Of a stretch of DNA of 5,299 nucleotides, positions 1 to 5,299 are shown in pieces. Source of the DNA: DASPWW01 sp035461345 (lineage in GTDB: Bacteria; Actinomycetota; Thermoleophilia; Solirubrobacterales; 70-9); the NCBI GenBank assembly GCA_035461345.1, contig DATHVJ010000180.1, positions 1-5,299 of the forward strand. The letters run 5' to 3'. Numbering within the stretch: position 1 is the stretch's first letter; each line of letters starts with the position of its first letter. Made by a program: the position numbers and the translations under genes. The notes beneath the pieces were generated by a model. That model did no database searches and was not told where the DNA came from. It was given only the letters and a program-made list of their open reading frames with translations.

Positions 1-130
1 TCCGCTCGAGGCGGCGCCCGGCTCGATCCGCGGCGAGTTCGCGACCGACGTCACCTTCAACCTCGTCCACGGGTCCGACTCCGACGAGTCGGCCGAGCGC
101 GAGATCGCGCTCTGGTTCCCCGAGCTCTAG
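1..130 (+). CDS. ndk: Nucleoside diphosphate kinase, C-terminal fragment (5' end outside window)
   Basis: This is the last 42 codons of nucleoside diphosphate kinase, which moves the gamma-phosphate of ATP onto other (d)NDPs through a phospho-histidine intermediate in the cytoplasm. The reading frame begins at base 2 and ends with TAG at 128-130. Visible family signatures are APGSIRGEF, which matches the usual APGTIRGD(F/Y) segment, and NLVHGSDS, whose His (codon 68-70) is the catalytic phospho-acceptor. The tail SAEREIALWFPEL is the standard Ndk C-terminus, so the protein ends at its normal length without an extension. The start and roughly the first two thirds of the protein lie upstream. 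It is followed by maf on the same strand after 100 nt. Identification is firm because the active-site signature is intact. Confidence 0.95.
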   Translation, partial: PLEAAPGSIRGEFATDVTFNLVHGSDSDESAEREIALWFPEL

Positions 131-151
131 CGCGAACGTGAAGTGGCCGCG

Positions 152-186
152 GGTCGTTTCGTTCGACCGGCCCCGCGCAGGCGGGG
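152..186 (+). terminator. Possible weak hairpin terminator or processing site after ndk
   Basis: Two adjacent inverted repeats lie in the ndk-maf gap. GGTCG (152-156) can pair with CGACC (164-168) around a 7-nt loop. CCCCGC (171-176) pairs perfectly with GCGGGG (181-186) around the loop GCAG. No T-tract follows the second stem (the next bases are ACGCCTTGCG), so this is not a canonical intrinsic terminator. In DNA this GC-rich, short perfect stems occur often by chance. It could attenuate or mark the ndk 3' end, or mean nothing. Confidence 0.25.
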
Positions 187-230
187 ACGCCTTGCGTGGT
201 GCCTGAGTCGCGCGCCACCCGCGGATCGAC

Positions 231-830
231 GTGCGGCTAGTCCTCGCGTCGGGGTCACCGCGCCGAGCCGAGATCCTGACGGCGCTCGGCGTGGAGCACA
301 CGATCGCGGAGCCCGACGTGGAGGAGATCTCGGAAGGTGACCCCGAGGAGGTCGTGGTCGAGAACGCGCGGCGCAAGGCGCGGGCCGGGCTCGCGGAAGC
401 CGCGGATGGCCCGCTCGTCCTCGGTGCGGACACCGAGGTCGTCCTCGACGGCCGGGTGCTCGGACAGCCGGCGGACGAGCGCGAGGCAAGATCGAGCCTC
501 GAGGCGTTGTCGGCCCAGACCCACGAGGTGCTGACCGGGGTGGTGCTCGCGACATCGGACGGCGAGCGGTCGGGGGTCGCCCGCTCGGAGGTGACGTTCC
601 GCGACCTCGACGAGGGGACGCTGCGGCTGTATCTCGACTCCGGTGAGTGGCAAGGACGAGCCGGCGCGTACGCGATCCAGGGACTGGGCTCGATCCTGAT
701 CGCGCGCCTCGAGGGCGACTTCTCCAACGTGGTCGGCCTCCCGGTGCCGCTGCTGCTGAAGCTGGCCCCCGAGCTCCGCGCAAACCGCGCAGCGGCGGAC
801 GCGAGAGCGAGCGAGCGTGATGACCGGTGA
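231..830 (+). CDS. maf: Maf-family nucleoside triphosphate pyrophosphatase (YhdE-like subtype)
   Basis: This 199-residue protein belongs to the Maf/HAM1 superfamily, cytoplasmic enzymes that hydrolyse non-canonical or canonical NTPs to NMP plus pyrophosphate. Motifs in order: LASGSPRR (residues 5-12, phosphate binding), conserved Lys49 in ENARRKAR, GADTEV with catalytic Asp67, LSAQTHEVLTG (93-103), AGAYAIQG (144-151) and VVGLP (167-171). The SPRR and IQG signatures are those of the YhdE/B. subtilis Maf group, which acts on dTTP, UTP and modified pyrimidine nucleotides, rather than the YceF group (7-methyl-GTP). The motif normally reading GKP is GQP here, with Gln79 replacing a usually conserved Lys. 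The GTG start is fixed: an in-frame TGA at 204-206 leaves no other start, and MRLVLAS is the expected N-terminus. Its Shine-Dalgarno is weak (GCGGA at 221-225). The last 17 or so residues are an Ala/Arg-rich tail beyond the fold. Some Maf proteins are linked to septum inhibition; that role is not shown here. Confidence 0.93.
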   Translation: MRLVLASGSPRRAEILTALGVEHTIAEPDVEEISEGDPEEVVVENARRKARAGLAEAADGPLVLGADTEVVLDGRVLGQPADEREARSSLEALSAQTHEVLTGVVLATSDGERSGVARSEVTFRDLDEGTLRLYLDSGEWQGRAGAYAIQGLGSILIARLEGDFSNVVGLPVPLLLKLAPELRANRAAADARASERDDR

Positions 831-849
831 TTCGAGTCGCGAGCGAGCG
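807..849 (+). repeat. 11-bp direct repeat GCGAGCGAGCG at the maf 3' end
   Basis: The sequence GCGAGCGAGCG occurs at 807-817, inside the last maf codons, and again at 839-849, just past the maf stop, 32 bp apart. The surrounding bases (801-860) are also rich in GAGCG units. This looks like low-complexity simple sequence that has eroded or extended the maf C-terminus. It could also be a paired protein-binding site upstream of the mreB promoter, but nothing else supports that. Confidence 0.5.
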
Positions 850-874
850 GGAGCGGAGCACGGTGCGCGATTGG

Positions 875-904
875 TTGGGAATTCGCCTGCAGGGGGGTTA
901 GCTA
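875..904 (+). promoter_or_regulatory. Candidate sigma70-type promoter for mreBCD-mrdA
   Basis: The maf-mreB gap contains a local AT-rich dip in an otherwise very GC-rich region. TTGGGA (875-880) can serve as a -35 element, 18 nt upstream of TAGCTA (899-904) as a -10. An overlapping alternative -10 is TAAACT (903-908). The -10 region includes the 8-bp perfect palindrome TTAGCTAA (898-905). Transcription would start near 911 and give a leader of about 85 nt before the mreB ATG. This is the largest gap in the window and precedes a tightly packed operon, so a promoter is expected here. The exact elements are a reading by eye. Confidence 0.45.
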
Positions 905-909
905 AACTG

Positions 910-956
910 CCGTCGACTCGTTGCCAGGACGGGGCCGTAAGGCATCATGCCGACGG
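910..956 (+). other. Inverted repeat in the mreB leader
   Basis: CCGTCG (910-915) is the exact reverse complement of CGACGG (951-956). Within the enclosed segment, GGCATCATGCC (941-951) is itself an 11-nt near-perfect palindrome that competes for the same bases. If transcription begins near 911, most of this would be in the mreB 5' leader and could fold, although the first base or two of the left arm may be lost. No match to a known riboswitch class is recognised, and stems of this length can arise by chance at this base composition. Confidence 0.3.
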
Positions 957-995
957 GTGGGGGGTCCGTTATCTGGCTGCCCTACCTTCCTCACC

Positions 996-2054
996 ATGGG
1001 TTTCTTGAGCTATCTGACCGGCTTCGGCGGCCGGGACATGGCCGTCGATCTAGGGACCGCGAACACGCTGGTCTACGTTCGCGGGCGCGGGATCGTGCTC
1101 TCGGAGCCCTCGGTCGTCGCGGTCGACTCGCACAGCGGCGAGGTCCATGCGGTCGGCACAGACGCGAAGCGGATGCTCGGGCGCACGCCGGGGACGATCA
1201 CCGCGATCCGCCCGCTCAAGGACGGCGTGATCGCCGACTTCGACATCACCGAGCGGATGCTGCGCCACTTCATCGAGAAGGTGCACCAGAACCGCTTCGC
1301 GCACCCGCGGGTCGTCGTCTGCGTACCATCGGGGGTGACCGGGGTCGAGAAGCGCGCCGTCGAGGAGGCGTGTCTCGCCGCGGGGGCGCGCCAGGCGTAC
1401 CTGATCGAGGAGCCGATGGCGGCCGGGATCGGCGCCGGGCTCCCGGTCGGAGAGCCGACCGGCAGCATGGTCGTCGACGTCGGCGGCGGCACGAGCGAAG
1501 TCGCGGTGATCTCGCTCGGCGGGATCGTCGTCTCGCAGTCGATCCGCGTCGGCGGCGACGAGATGGACGAGGCGATCGTCAACCACTGCAAGCAGCACCA
1601 CAAGCTGCTGATCGGGCAGCAGACCGCCGAGGAGGTCAAGCTCGAGATCGGGTCGGCCTCGAAGCTCCCGGAGGAGATCGCGACCGAGATCCGCGGGCGC
1701 GACGTCGTCACCGGGCTCCCGAAGACGATCGAGCTCGGGTCGGCGGCGATCCGGGGCGCGCTCGAGGATCCGCTGGGCCAGATACTGGGGGCACTCCGCG
1801 ACACGCTCGACCGCACCCCGCCCGAGCTCGCCGGCGACATCATGGACCGCGGGGTCACCCTCGCGGGTGGCGGCGCGCTGCTCCACGGGATGGAGCAGCG
1901 GATCCGCGACGAGTGTCAGATGCCCGCACAACTTGCCGAGTCACCACTCACCTGCGTCGCGGTCGGCTCGGGCCGATCGCTCGAGGAGTTCGAGACCTTG
2001 CACCGCGCGAGCAGGAACTCCGGGCGCCGGCGGTCGATGGTGTCGGCCGGATAG
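996..2054 (+). CDS. mreB: Rod-shape determining protein MreB (bacterial actin)
   Basis: MreB is the actin-like ATPase that forms membrane-bound filaments and orients the elongation machinery. The product has 352 residues, near the usual 335-350. The nucleotide-binding signatures are complete: phosphate-1 loop VDLGTANTLVYV (18-28), IRPLKDGVIADF (71-82), VCVPSGVT (108-115), LIEEPMAAGIGAGLPVG (136-152) with the active-site Glu, phosphate-2 DVGGGTSEVAVISLGG (161-176), and adenosine loop TLAGGGALLHG (288-298). The N-terminus MGFLSYLTGF looks like the short hydrophobic membrane-contacting segment of other MreBs. The ATG at 996 gives this standard N-terminus; a TTG at 921 would add 25 unlike residues and is rejected. 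ATG 1038 would remove the membrane segment. No Shine-Dalgarno precedes 996: the bases just upstream are pyrimidine-rich (CCTACCTTCCTCACC). The C-terminus ends in a basic tail (about 337-352, with RRR at 344-346). mreC follows after 16 nt. Confidence 0.97.
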   Translation: MGFLSYLTGFGGRDMAVDLGTANTLVYVRGRGIVLSEPSVVAVDSHSGEVHAVGTDAKRMLGRTPGTITAIRPLKDGVIADFDITERMLRHFIEKVHQNRFAHPRVVVCVPSGVTGVEKRAVEEACLAAGARQAYLIEEPMAAGIGAGLPVGEPTGSMVVDVGGGTSEVAVISLGGIVVSQSIRVGGDEMDEAIVNHCKQHHKLLIGQQTAEEVKLEIGSASKLPEEIATEIRGRDVVTGLPKTIELGSAAIRGALEDPLGQILGALRDTLDRTPPELAGDIMDRGVTLAGGGALLHGMEQRIRDECQMPAQLAESPLTCVAVGSGRSLEEFETLHRASRNSGRRRSMVSAG

Positions 2055-2059
2055 CGGCT

Positions 2060-2065
2060 GGGGGA
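2060..2065 (+). promoter_or_regulatory. Ribosome binding site deciding the mreC start
   Basis: GGGGGA lies 5 nt before the GTG at 2071, in the 16-nt gap after the mreB stop. The open frame continues far upstream inside mreB, so this purine run, together with the position of the membrane segment, is what places the mreC start at 2071. Confidence 0.65.
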
Positions 2066-2070
2066 TTGCC

Positions 2071-2964
2071 GTGTATCGCAAGCAGGTCCGCCGCCGCCGC
2101 GCGGTGCTGGTGCTGCTCGTCACCGTGTCGCTGATCCTTCTCAGCACCAGCTTCACCGAGAGCTCGAGCGGCCCGCTGCACGGCTTGCAGCGCGCTGTGG
2201 CCACCGTCCTGGGGCCGTTCGAGGAGGGGGCGGGCCGCGCGCTGAAGCCGGTCCGCGACCTGTTCGACTGGTTCGGGGAGACGTTCGAGGCCCGGGGGGA
2301 GAACGAGGAGCTGCGCGAGGAGGTCGAGGAGCTGCGCTCGCGGGTGGCCGAGGCGGAGTCCGCGGTGGGCGAGAACAAGCAACTCCGGGGCCTGGTCAAG
2401 CTAGGCCCCTCCGGCGGGATCGAGGGACGCGAGGCCGTGGCGGCCCGGGTGATCGGCCGCTCCCCCACGGTGTGGTACTCGACCGTGACGATCGACCGCG
2501 GGTCGAGCTCCGGAATCGACGTCGACGATCCGGTGATCACCGGCGCCGGCCTCGTCGGCCGCGTCAGCGAGACGACCGGCGGCACCGCCAGAGTTACCCT
2601 GATCACGGATCACCGCAGCGCGGTGTCCGCCAAGGTGCTCCCGGACGGGCCGTCCGGGGTGATCACCCCCGAGGTTGGCAACCCGAAGGAGCTCCTGCTC
2701 GACTTCATCGAGGAGGACCGCGAGGTGAAAGAGGGCCAGATGGTCGTGACTGCCGGGTGGCGGGCCGGAAACCTGGCCTCCCTGTTCCCGTACGGGATCG
2801 AGATCGGGAAGGTGACCGAGGCGACGATCGACGAGCAGCAGACCTACCAGCGTGTGCACGTGAAGCCGTTCGCCGACCTGCGGGACCTCGAGATCGTCGA
2901 GGTGCTGACACAGGGGGGAAGCAAGGGCGAGGGGAGCCGGGCAGACGGTTCGGAGAGCGGCTGA
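2071..2964 (+). CDS. mreC: Rod-shape determining protein MreC
   Basis: MreC is a bitopic membrane protein whose periplasmic part contacts PBP2 and activates it, linking it to MreB filaments inside. The 297-residue product has the family layout: a basic cytoplasmic start (RKQVRRRR, 3-10), one membrane segment (about 11-26), a spacer helix, a predicted coiled coil rich in Glu/Leu heptads (about 72-110, ENEELREEVEELRSRV), then the double beta-barrel domain (about 120-280). Within the latter, VIGRSPTVWYSTVTIDRG (127-144), GLVGRV (160-165), and VVTAGWRAGNLASLFPYGIEIGKV as a segment (225-248) match the conserved blocks, the last being the usual V-T-S-G-x(n)-F-P-x-G-I-P-I-G-x-V region. The GTG start follows GGGGGA by 5 nt. 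A Gly/Ser-rich tail of about 16 residues (282-297) follows the fold and looks disordered. The TGA stop overlaps the mreD ATG by one base, indicating coupled translation. Confidence 0.95.
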   Translation: MYRKQVRRRRAVLVLLVTVSLILLSTSFTESSSGPLHGLQRAVATVLGPFEEGAGRALKPVRDLFDWFGETFEARGENEELREEVEELRSRVAEAESAVGENKQLRGLVKLGPSGGIEGREAVAARVIGRSPTVWYSTVTIDRGSSSGIDVDDPVITGAGLVGRVSETTGGTARVTLITDHRSAVSAKVLPDGPSGVITPEVGNPKELLLDFIEEDREVKEGQMVVTAGWRAGNLASLFPYGIEIGKVTEATIDEQQTYQRVHVKPFADLRDLEIVEVLTQGGSKGEGSRADGSESG

Positions 2965-3527
2965 TGATCGTCACGAGAGCAATCGTGGTTCGCATCGCCC
3001 TGCTGCTGGTCGGCGCGGTCGTGCTGCAGCTCTCGTTCCTGTCCGAGATCTCGTTCTTCGGCGGCACCCCGGACCTGATGCCGGTCGTCGTCGTCTGCCT
3101 CGGCCTGCTGGGCGGCGCCGTGATCGGCGCCGTGTGCGGGTTCGCCGCCGGGCTGTTGCTCGACTCCGCCCTGCTCCAGACGCTCGGGGTCTTCGCGCTG
3201 ACGCTGCTCGCGGTCGGCTACCTGGCGGGCCGCTACAGGGAGGGCTTCGAGATCACGAGCCCCCTCGTGCCGCCGGCGCTCGCCGCCGGGCTGACGCTGT
3301 TCGGGTCGTTCGCGTTCGCGTTGATCCAGCTCATGCTCGGGGTCGAGGCGCCCGTCAGCGTGCTGGTCGTGCGCGACATCATCCTCCAGGCCGTGCTCAG
3401 CTTCGCGCTCGCGGTCCCGGTGTTCCCGTTCGTGCGCCGGGTGCTGCGGCCGGCGCTGATCGATGCCGCGCCGAAGCGGCGCTCCGGCCACCAGCGGCCG
3501 TTCGGCCCCCGCTCGCAGGTGACGTGA
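2964..3527 (+). CDS. mreD: Rod-shape determining protein MreD
   Basis: MreD is a small polytopic membrane protein of the elongasome that works with MreC and balances its action on PBP2/RodA. The 187-residue product is strongly hydrophobic, with about five or six membrane segments: roughly 6-26, 38-50, 50-68, 73-90, 103-127 and 137-158. Family features visible are TPDLMPVVVV (35-44), with the conserved Pro-Asp before the second segment, GFAAGLLLDSALLQTLGVFAL (59-79 region), matching the typical GFxxGLLxDxxxxxxLG pattern, and a Gln-Leu pair near residue 121 within the long fourth segment. Length is normal (about 160-190). The basic tail (KRRSGHQRPFGPR, 171-183) is consistent with a cytoplasmic C-terminus. 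The ATG overlaps the mreC TGA by one base and is preceded by GGAGAG (2952-2957) with 6-nt spacing. Primary sequence conservation in MreD is low, so operon position adds much of the certainty. Confidence 0.93.
   Translation: MIVTRAIVVRIALLLVGAVVLQLSFLSEISFFGGTPDLMPVVVVCLGLLGGAVIGAVCGFAAGLLLDSALLQTLGVFALTLLAVGYLAGRYREGFEITSPLVPPALAAGLTLFGSFAFALIQLMLGVEAPVSVLVVRDIILQAVLSFALAVPVFPFVRRVLRPALIDAAPKRRSGHQRPFGPRSQVT
3517..3522 (+). promoter_or_regulatory. Ribosome binding site of mrdA, with two adjacent ATG codons
   Basis: AGGTGA lies at the end of mreD, 4 nt before ATG 3527 and 7 nt before ATG 3530. The two ATGs are consecutive codons in the same frame. The first overlaps the mreD TGA (3525-3527) by one base; the second has the more usual spacing. 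The protein differs by only one Met. Confidence 0.6.
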
Positions 3528-5299
3528 TGATGTATCTGCGCGGCGACGGTGCACCCCCGGCGACGTCCCAGTTCTCGTTCCGGGTCGCGGTGATCGGCGG
3601 GGTCGCGCTCGTGATCTTCGTCGTCTTCTTCCTGCGGCTCTGGTACCTGCAGGTGCTGTCGGGCGACAAGTACCTCGCCGAGGCCCAGAACAACCAGGTC
3701 CGGGAGATCAGGGTGCAGGCGCCGCGCGGCGAGATCGTCGATCGCAACGGCAAGGTCCTGGTCGACAACCGCACGGCGCTCGCGCTCCAGGTCAAGCCGG
3801 ACGAGATGCCCCACCCCCGCCCGGAGCGAAAGCAGATGCTCAAGCGCCTGTCGCGGATCGCGGACATGTCGCCGGACGAGATCAAGAAGGAGATCCGCAA
3901 GCAGACCAAGGAGCTGCCGGCGAGCCCGGTCACCCTGCGTCGCGACGTCGCCTACCCGCTCGTCTACTTCCTCCAGGAGCACCAGGAGGACTTCCCCGGA
4001 GTAAGCGTCGAGCGCGTCTTCGTGCGCGCGTACAAGAAGCGAACCCTCGCCGCCCATCTTCTCGGCACGGTCGGGGAGGTCACCGCCGAGCAGCTCGCCG
4101 AGCCGCGCTACGAGCAGCTCGAGCCGGGCGACCAGATCGGCCAGACCGGTGTCGAGTACCAGTACGACCACGTGCTGCGCGGTCAGCCCGGCGCGACCCG
4201 GATCCAGGTCGACGCGCTGGGCCGTCCTCGGGGTGGCGAGCTGAGCTCGGAGGAGGCGACGGCCGGCAACGACCTCCAGCTCACGATCGACGCGGGCGTC
4301 CAGGCGGCCGGCGAGCAGGCCCTGAGCTCGTTCGGGCTGCCGGGGGCGTTCGTGGCGATGGACATCCGCACCGGCGAGCTGCTCGCGCTCGGCTCGGCCC
4401 CGGCCTACGATCCCGCGATCTTCACCCGCCCCAGCGTTCCGCAGTCGCTGCTCGAGCAGCTGGGCTCCGAACAGGCCGAGTACCCGCTCTCCAACCGGGC
4501 GATCCAGGGGCTGTACCCGACGGGATCGACGTTCAAGCTGATCACCGCCACGGCCGCGCTCGAAGAAGGGTTGATAACCCCCGACACGATCATCAACGAC
4601 ACGGGCTCGCTGAGGCTCGACACCGTCGAGTTCAAGAACGCCGGCGACCAGGTGTTCGGGCCGATCGCGCTGCGCGAGGCGCTCAAGGTGTCCTCCGACG
4701 TCTTCTTCTACAACCTCGGGCTCGACGCCGAGCAGGAGGGCGGCAACCCGATCCAGACGTGGGCGAAGCAGCTCGGCCTCGGCGAGCAGACGGGCATCGA
4801 CCTGCCGGCGGAGGGCGAAGGCCTCGTGCCGACCCCCGAGTGGCGAAACGAGCTCTACGACGAGCACACCGCACCGTCTTCCCCCGGCGGCGAGGAGGTC
4901 CTGCTCGAGAAGGGCGAGACCGTCGACCGGCCGTGGTCGGCGGGTGACGGCGTCAACCTCTCGGTTGGCCAGGGCGACGTCCAGGTCGACCCGCTCCAGC
5001 TCGCGGTCGCGTACGCGACTGTCGCCAACGGCGGCGACGTAATCCGCCCGCACGTCGCGGAGCAGGTCGAGGACCCGAGCGGAAAGGTGATCCAGCAGAT
5101 CCAGCCCTCGCCGCGGCGCCACGTCGACATCCGTCCGCAGCACCGCCAGGCGATCCTCGACGGCCTGCACGCCGCCGCGATGGAGCCGGGCGGGACGTCG
5201 TACGGCGTGTTCGGGAACTGGAAGCGGGACGTCGCCGGCAAGACCGGCACCGCCGAGCGCGGGGAGGGGAACGAGGACCAGGCGTGGTACGCGGCGCTG
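3527..5299 (+). CDS. mrdA: Penicillin-binding protein 2 (class B, elongation-specific D,D-transpeptidase), 3' end outside window
   Basis: PBP2 crosslinks peptidoglycan made by RodA during side-wall growth; it acts in the periplasm, tethered by an N-terminal helix. The 591 codons present show: a short cytoplasmic start, membrane segment (about 20-41), the non-penicillin-binding pedestal beginning at APRGEIVDRNGKVL (65-78), GQTGVEYQYD (205-214), and the transpeptidase domain from about residue 250. There, GAFVAMDIRTGELLAL (273-288) leads to the active site: STFK with nucleophile Ser334 and Lys337, the second motif SSD (389-391, the SxN equivalent), and KTGTA (572-576). All three catalytic motifs are intact. 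An acidic loop (about 440-469) seems longer than in E. coli PBP2. The window stops inside the segment DQAWYAAL, which corresponds to the conserved strand after KTG, so only the C-terminal few dozen residues are missing. It is coupled to mreD by a 1-nt overlap. The mreBCD context favours PBP2 over the division enzyme FtsI. rodA may follow. Confidence 0.95.
   Translation, partial: MMYLRGDGAPPATSQFSFRVAVIGGVALVIFVVFFLRLWYLQVLSGDKYLAEAQNNQVREIRVQAPRGEIVDRNGKVLVDNRTALALQVKPDEMPHPRPERKQMLKRLSRIADMSPDEIKKEIRKQTKELPASPVTLRRDVAYPLVYFLQEHQEDFPGVSVERVFVRAYKKRTLAAHLLGTVGEVTAEQLAEPRYEQLEPGDQIGQTGVEYQYDHVLRGQPGATRIQVDALGRPRGGELSSEEATAGNDLQLTIDAGVQAAGEQALSSFGLPGAFVAMDIRTGELLALGSAPAYDPAIFTRPSVPQSLLEQLGSEQAEYPLSNRAIQGLYPTGSTFKLITATAALEEGLITPDTIINDTGSLRLDTVEFKNAGDQVFGPIALREALKVSSDVFFYNLGLDAEQEGGNPIQTWAKQLGLGEQTGIDLPAEGEGLVPTPEWRNELYDEHTAPSSPGGEEVLLEKGETVDRPWSAGDGVNLSVGQGDVQVDPLQLAVAYATVANGGDVIRPHVAEQVEDPSGKVIQQIQPSPRRHVDIRPQHRQAILDGLHAAAMEPGGTSYGVFGNWKRDVAGKTGTAERGEGNEDQAWYAAL

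Noticed and set aside
171..186. Strong intrinsic terminator between ndk and maf
   Set aside because: The 6-bp GC stem has no T-tract after it, so it is kept only as a low-confidence hairpin.
127..861. Minus-strand open frame of 244 codons opposite maf
   Set aside because: The translation is almost entirely Arg, Pro, Ala, Ser and Gly, and it covers the whole of a well-supported maf gene.
921..995. N-terminal extension of MreB from TTG 921
   Set aside because: The 25 extra residues do not resemble any MreB N-terminus, there is no binding site before 921, and ATG 996 gives the expected hydrophobic start.
1050..1931. Minus-strand open frames of 293 and 261 codons opposite mreB
   Set aside because: They are shadows of the mreB frame, with compositionally biased translations and no family motif.
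1867..2070. Extension of the mreC frame upstream into mreB
   Set aside because: It would overlap mreB by 188 nt and put 68 residues before the membrane segment; GTG 2071 has a well-placed GGGGGA.
4389..4700. Possible truncation or inactive variant of PBP2
   Set aside because: STFK, SSD and KTGT are all present. SSD instead of SxN is normal for PBP2-type class B enzymes, and the missing C-terminus is due only to the window edge.
3233..5170. Long open frame of 645 codons on the minus strand opposite mrdA and the 3' part of mreD
   Set aside because: It is antisense to clear mreD and PBP2 coding sequence with intact catalytic motifs. In DNA this GC-rich the antisense frame lacks stops by composition; its translation is low-complexity Arg/Leu/Glu/Asp-rich with no recognisable domain.

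Overview
This GC-rich bacterial window carries a compact run of same-strand genes: the 3' end of ndk, then maf, mreB, mreC, mreD and the 5' part of mrdA (penicillin-binding protein 2). The very high G+C and the ndk-maf-mreBCD-mrdA order suggest a deep-branching, rod-forming actinobacterium such as a member of Thermoleophilia/Solirubrobacterales. That placement is inferred from composition, gene order and the general look of the proteins. No marker RNA or database comparison was available.

Layout. Positions 1-130 hold the last 42 codons of nucleoside diphosphate kinase, including its catalytic His. A 100-nt gap (131-230) contains a small GC hairpin. maf (231-830) encodes a nucleotide pyrophosphatase of the SPRR/IQG (YhdE-like) type. 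A 165-nt gap (831-995) is the largest non-coding stretch. It holds the most plausible promoter of the window and a leader with an inverted repeat. mreB (996-2054), mreC (2071-2964), mreD (2964-3527) and mrdA (3527 to beyond 5299) follow with a 16-nt gap and then two 1-nt stop/start overlaps, which is typical of a translationally coupled operon. No intergenic gap exceeds 300 nt. I see no tRNA, rRNA, CRISPR, insertion sequence or phage gene.

How the genes work together. MreB forms actin-like filaments under the membrane. MreC and MreD connect them to the periplasmic synthetic machinery. PBP2 is the transpeptidase that crosslinks new glycan strands made by RodA; rodA is often next to mrdA and may lie just beyond the window. 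ndk and maf are nucleotide-pool genes, and maf next to mreBCD is a recurrent bacterial arrangement.

I looked for an undescribed system and did not find one. This is a core cell-shape operon. The points worth a second look are small: a Lys-to-Gln change in a conserved Maf motif, the absence of a Shine-Dalgarno sequence before mreB together with a structured leader, a basic tail on MreB, and an acidic loop that appears inserted in the PBP2 transpeptidase domain.
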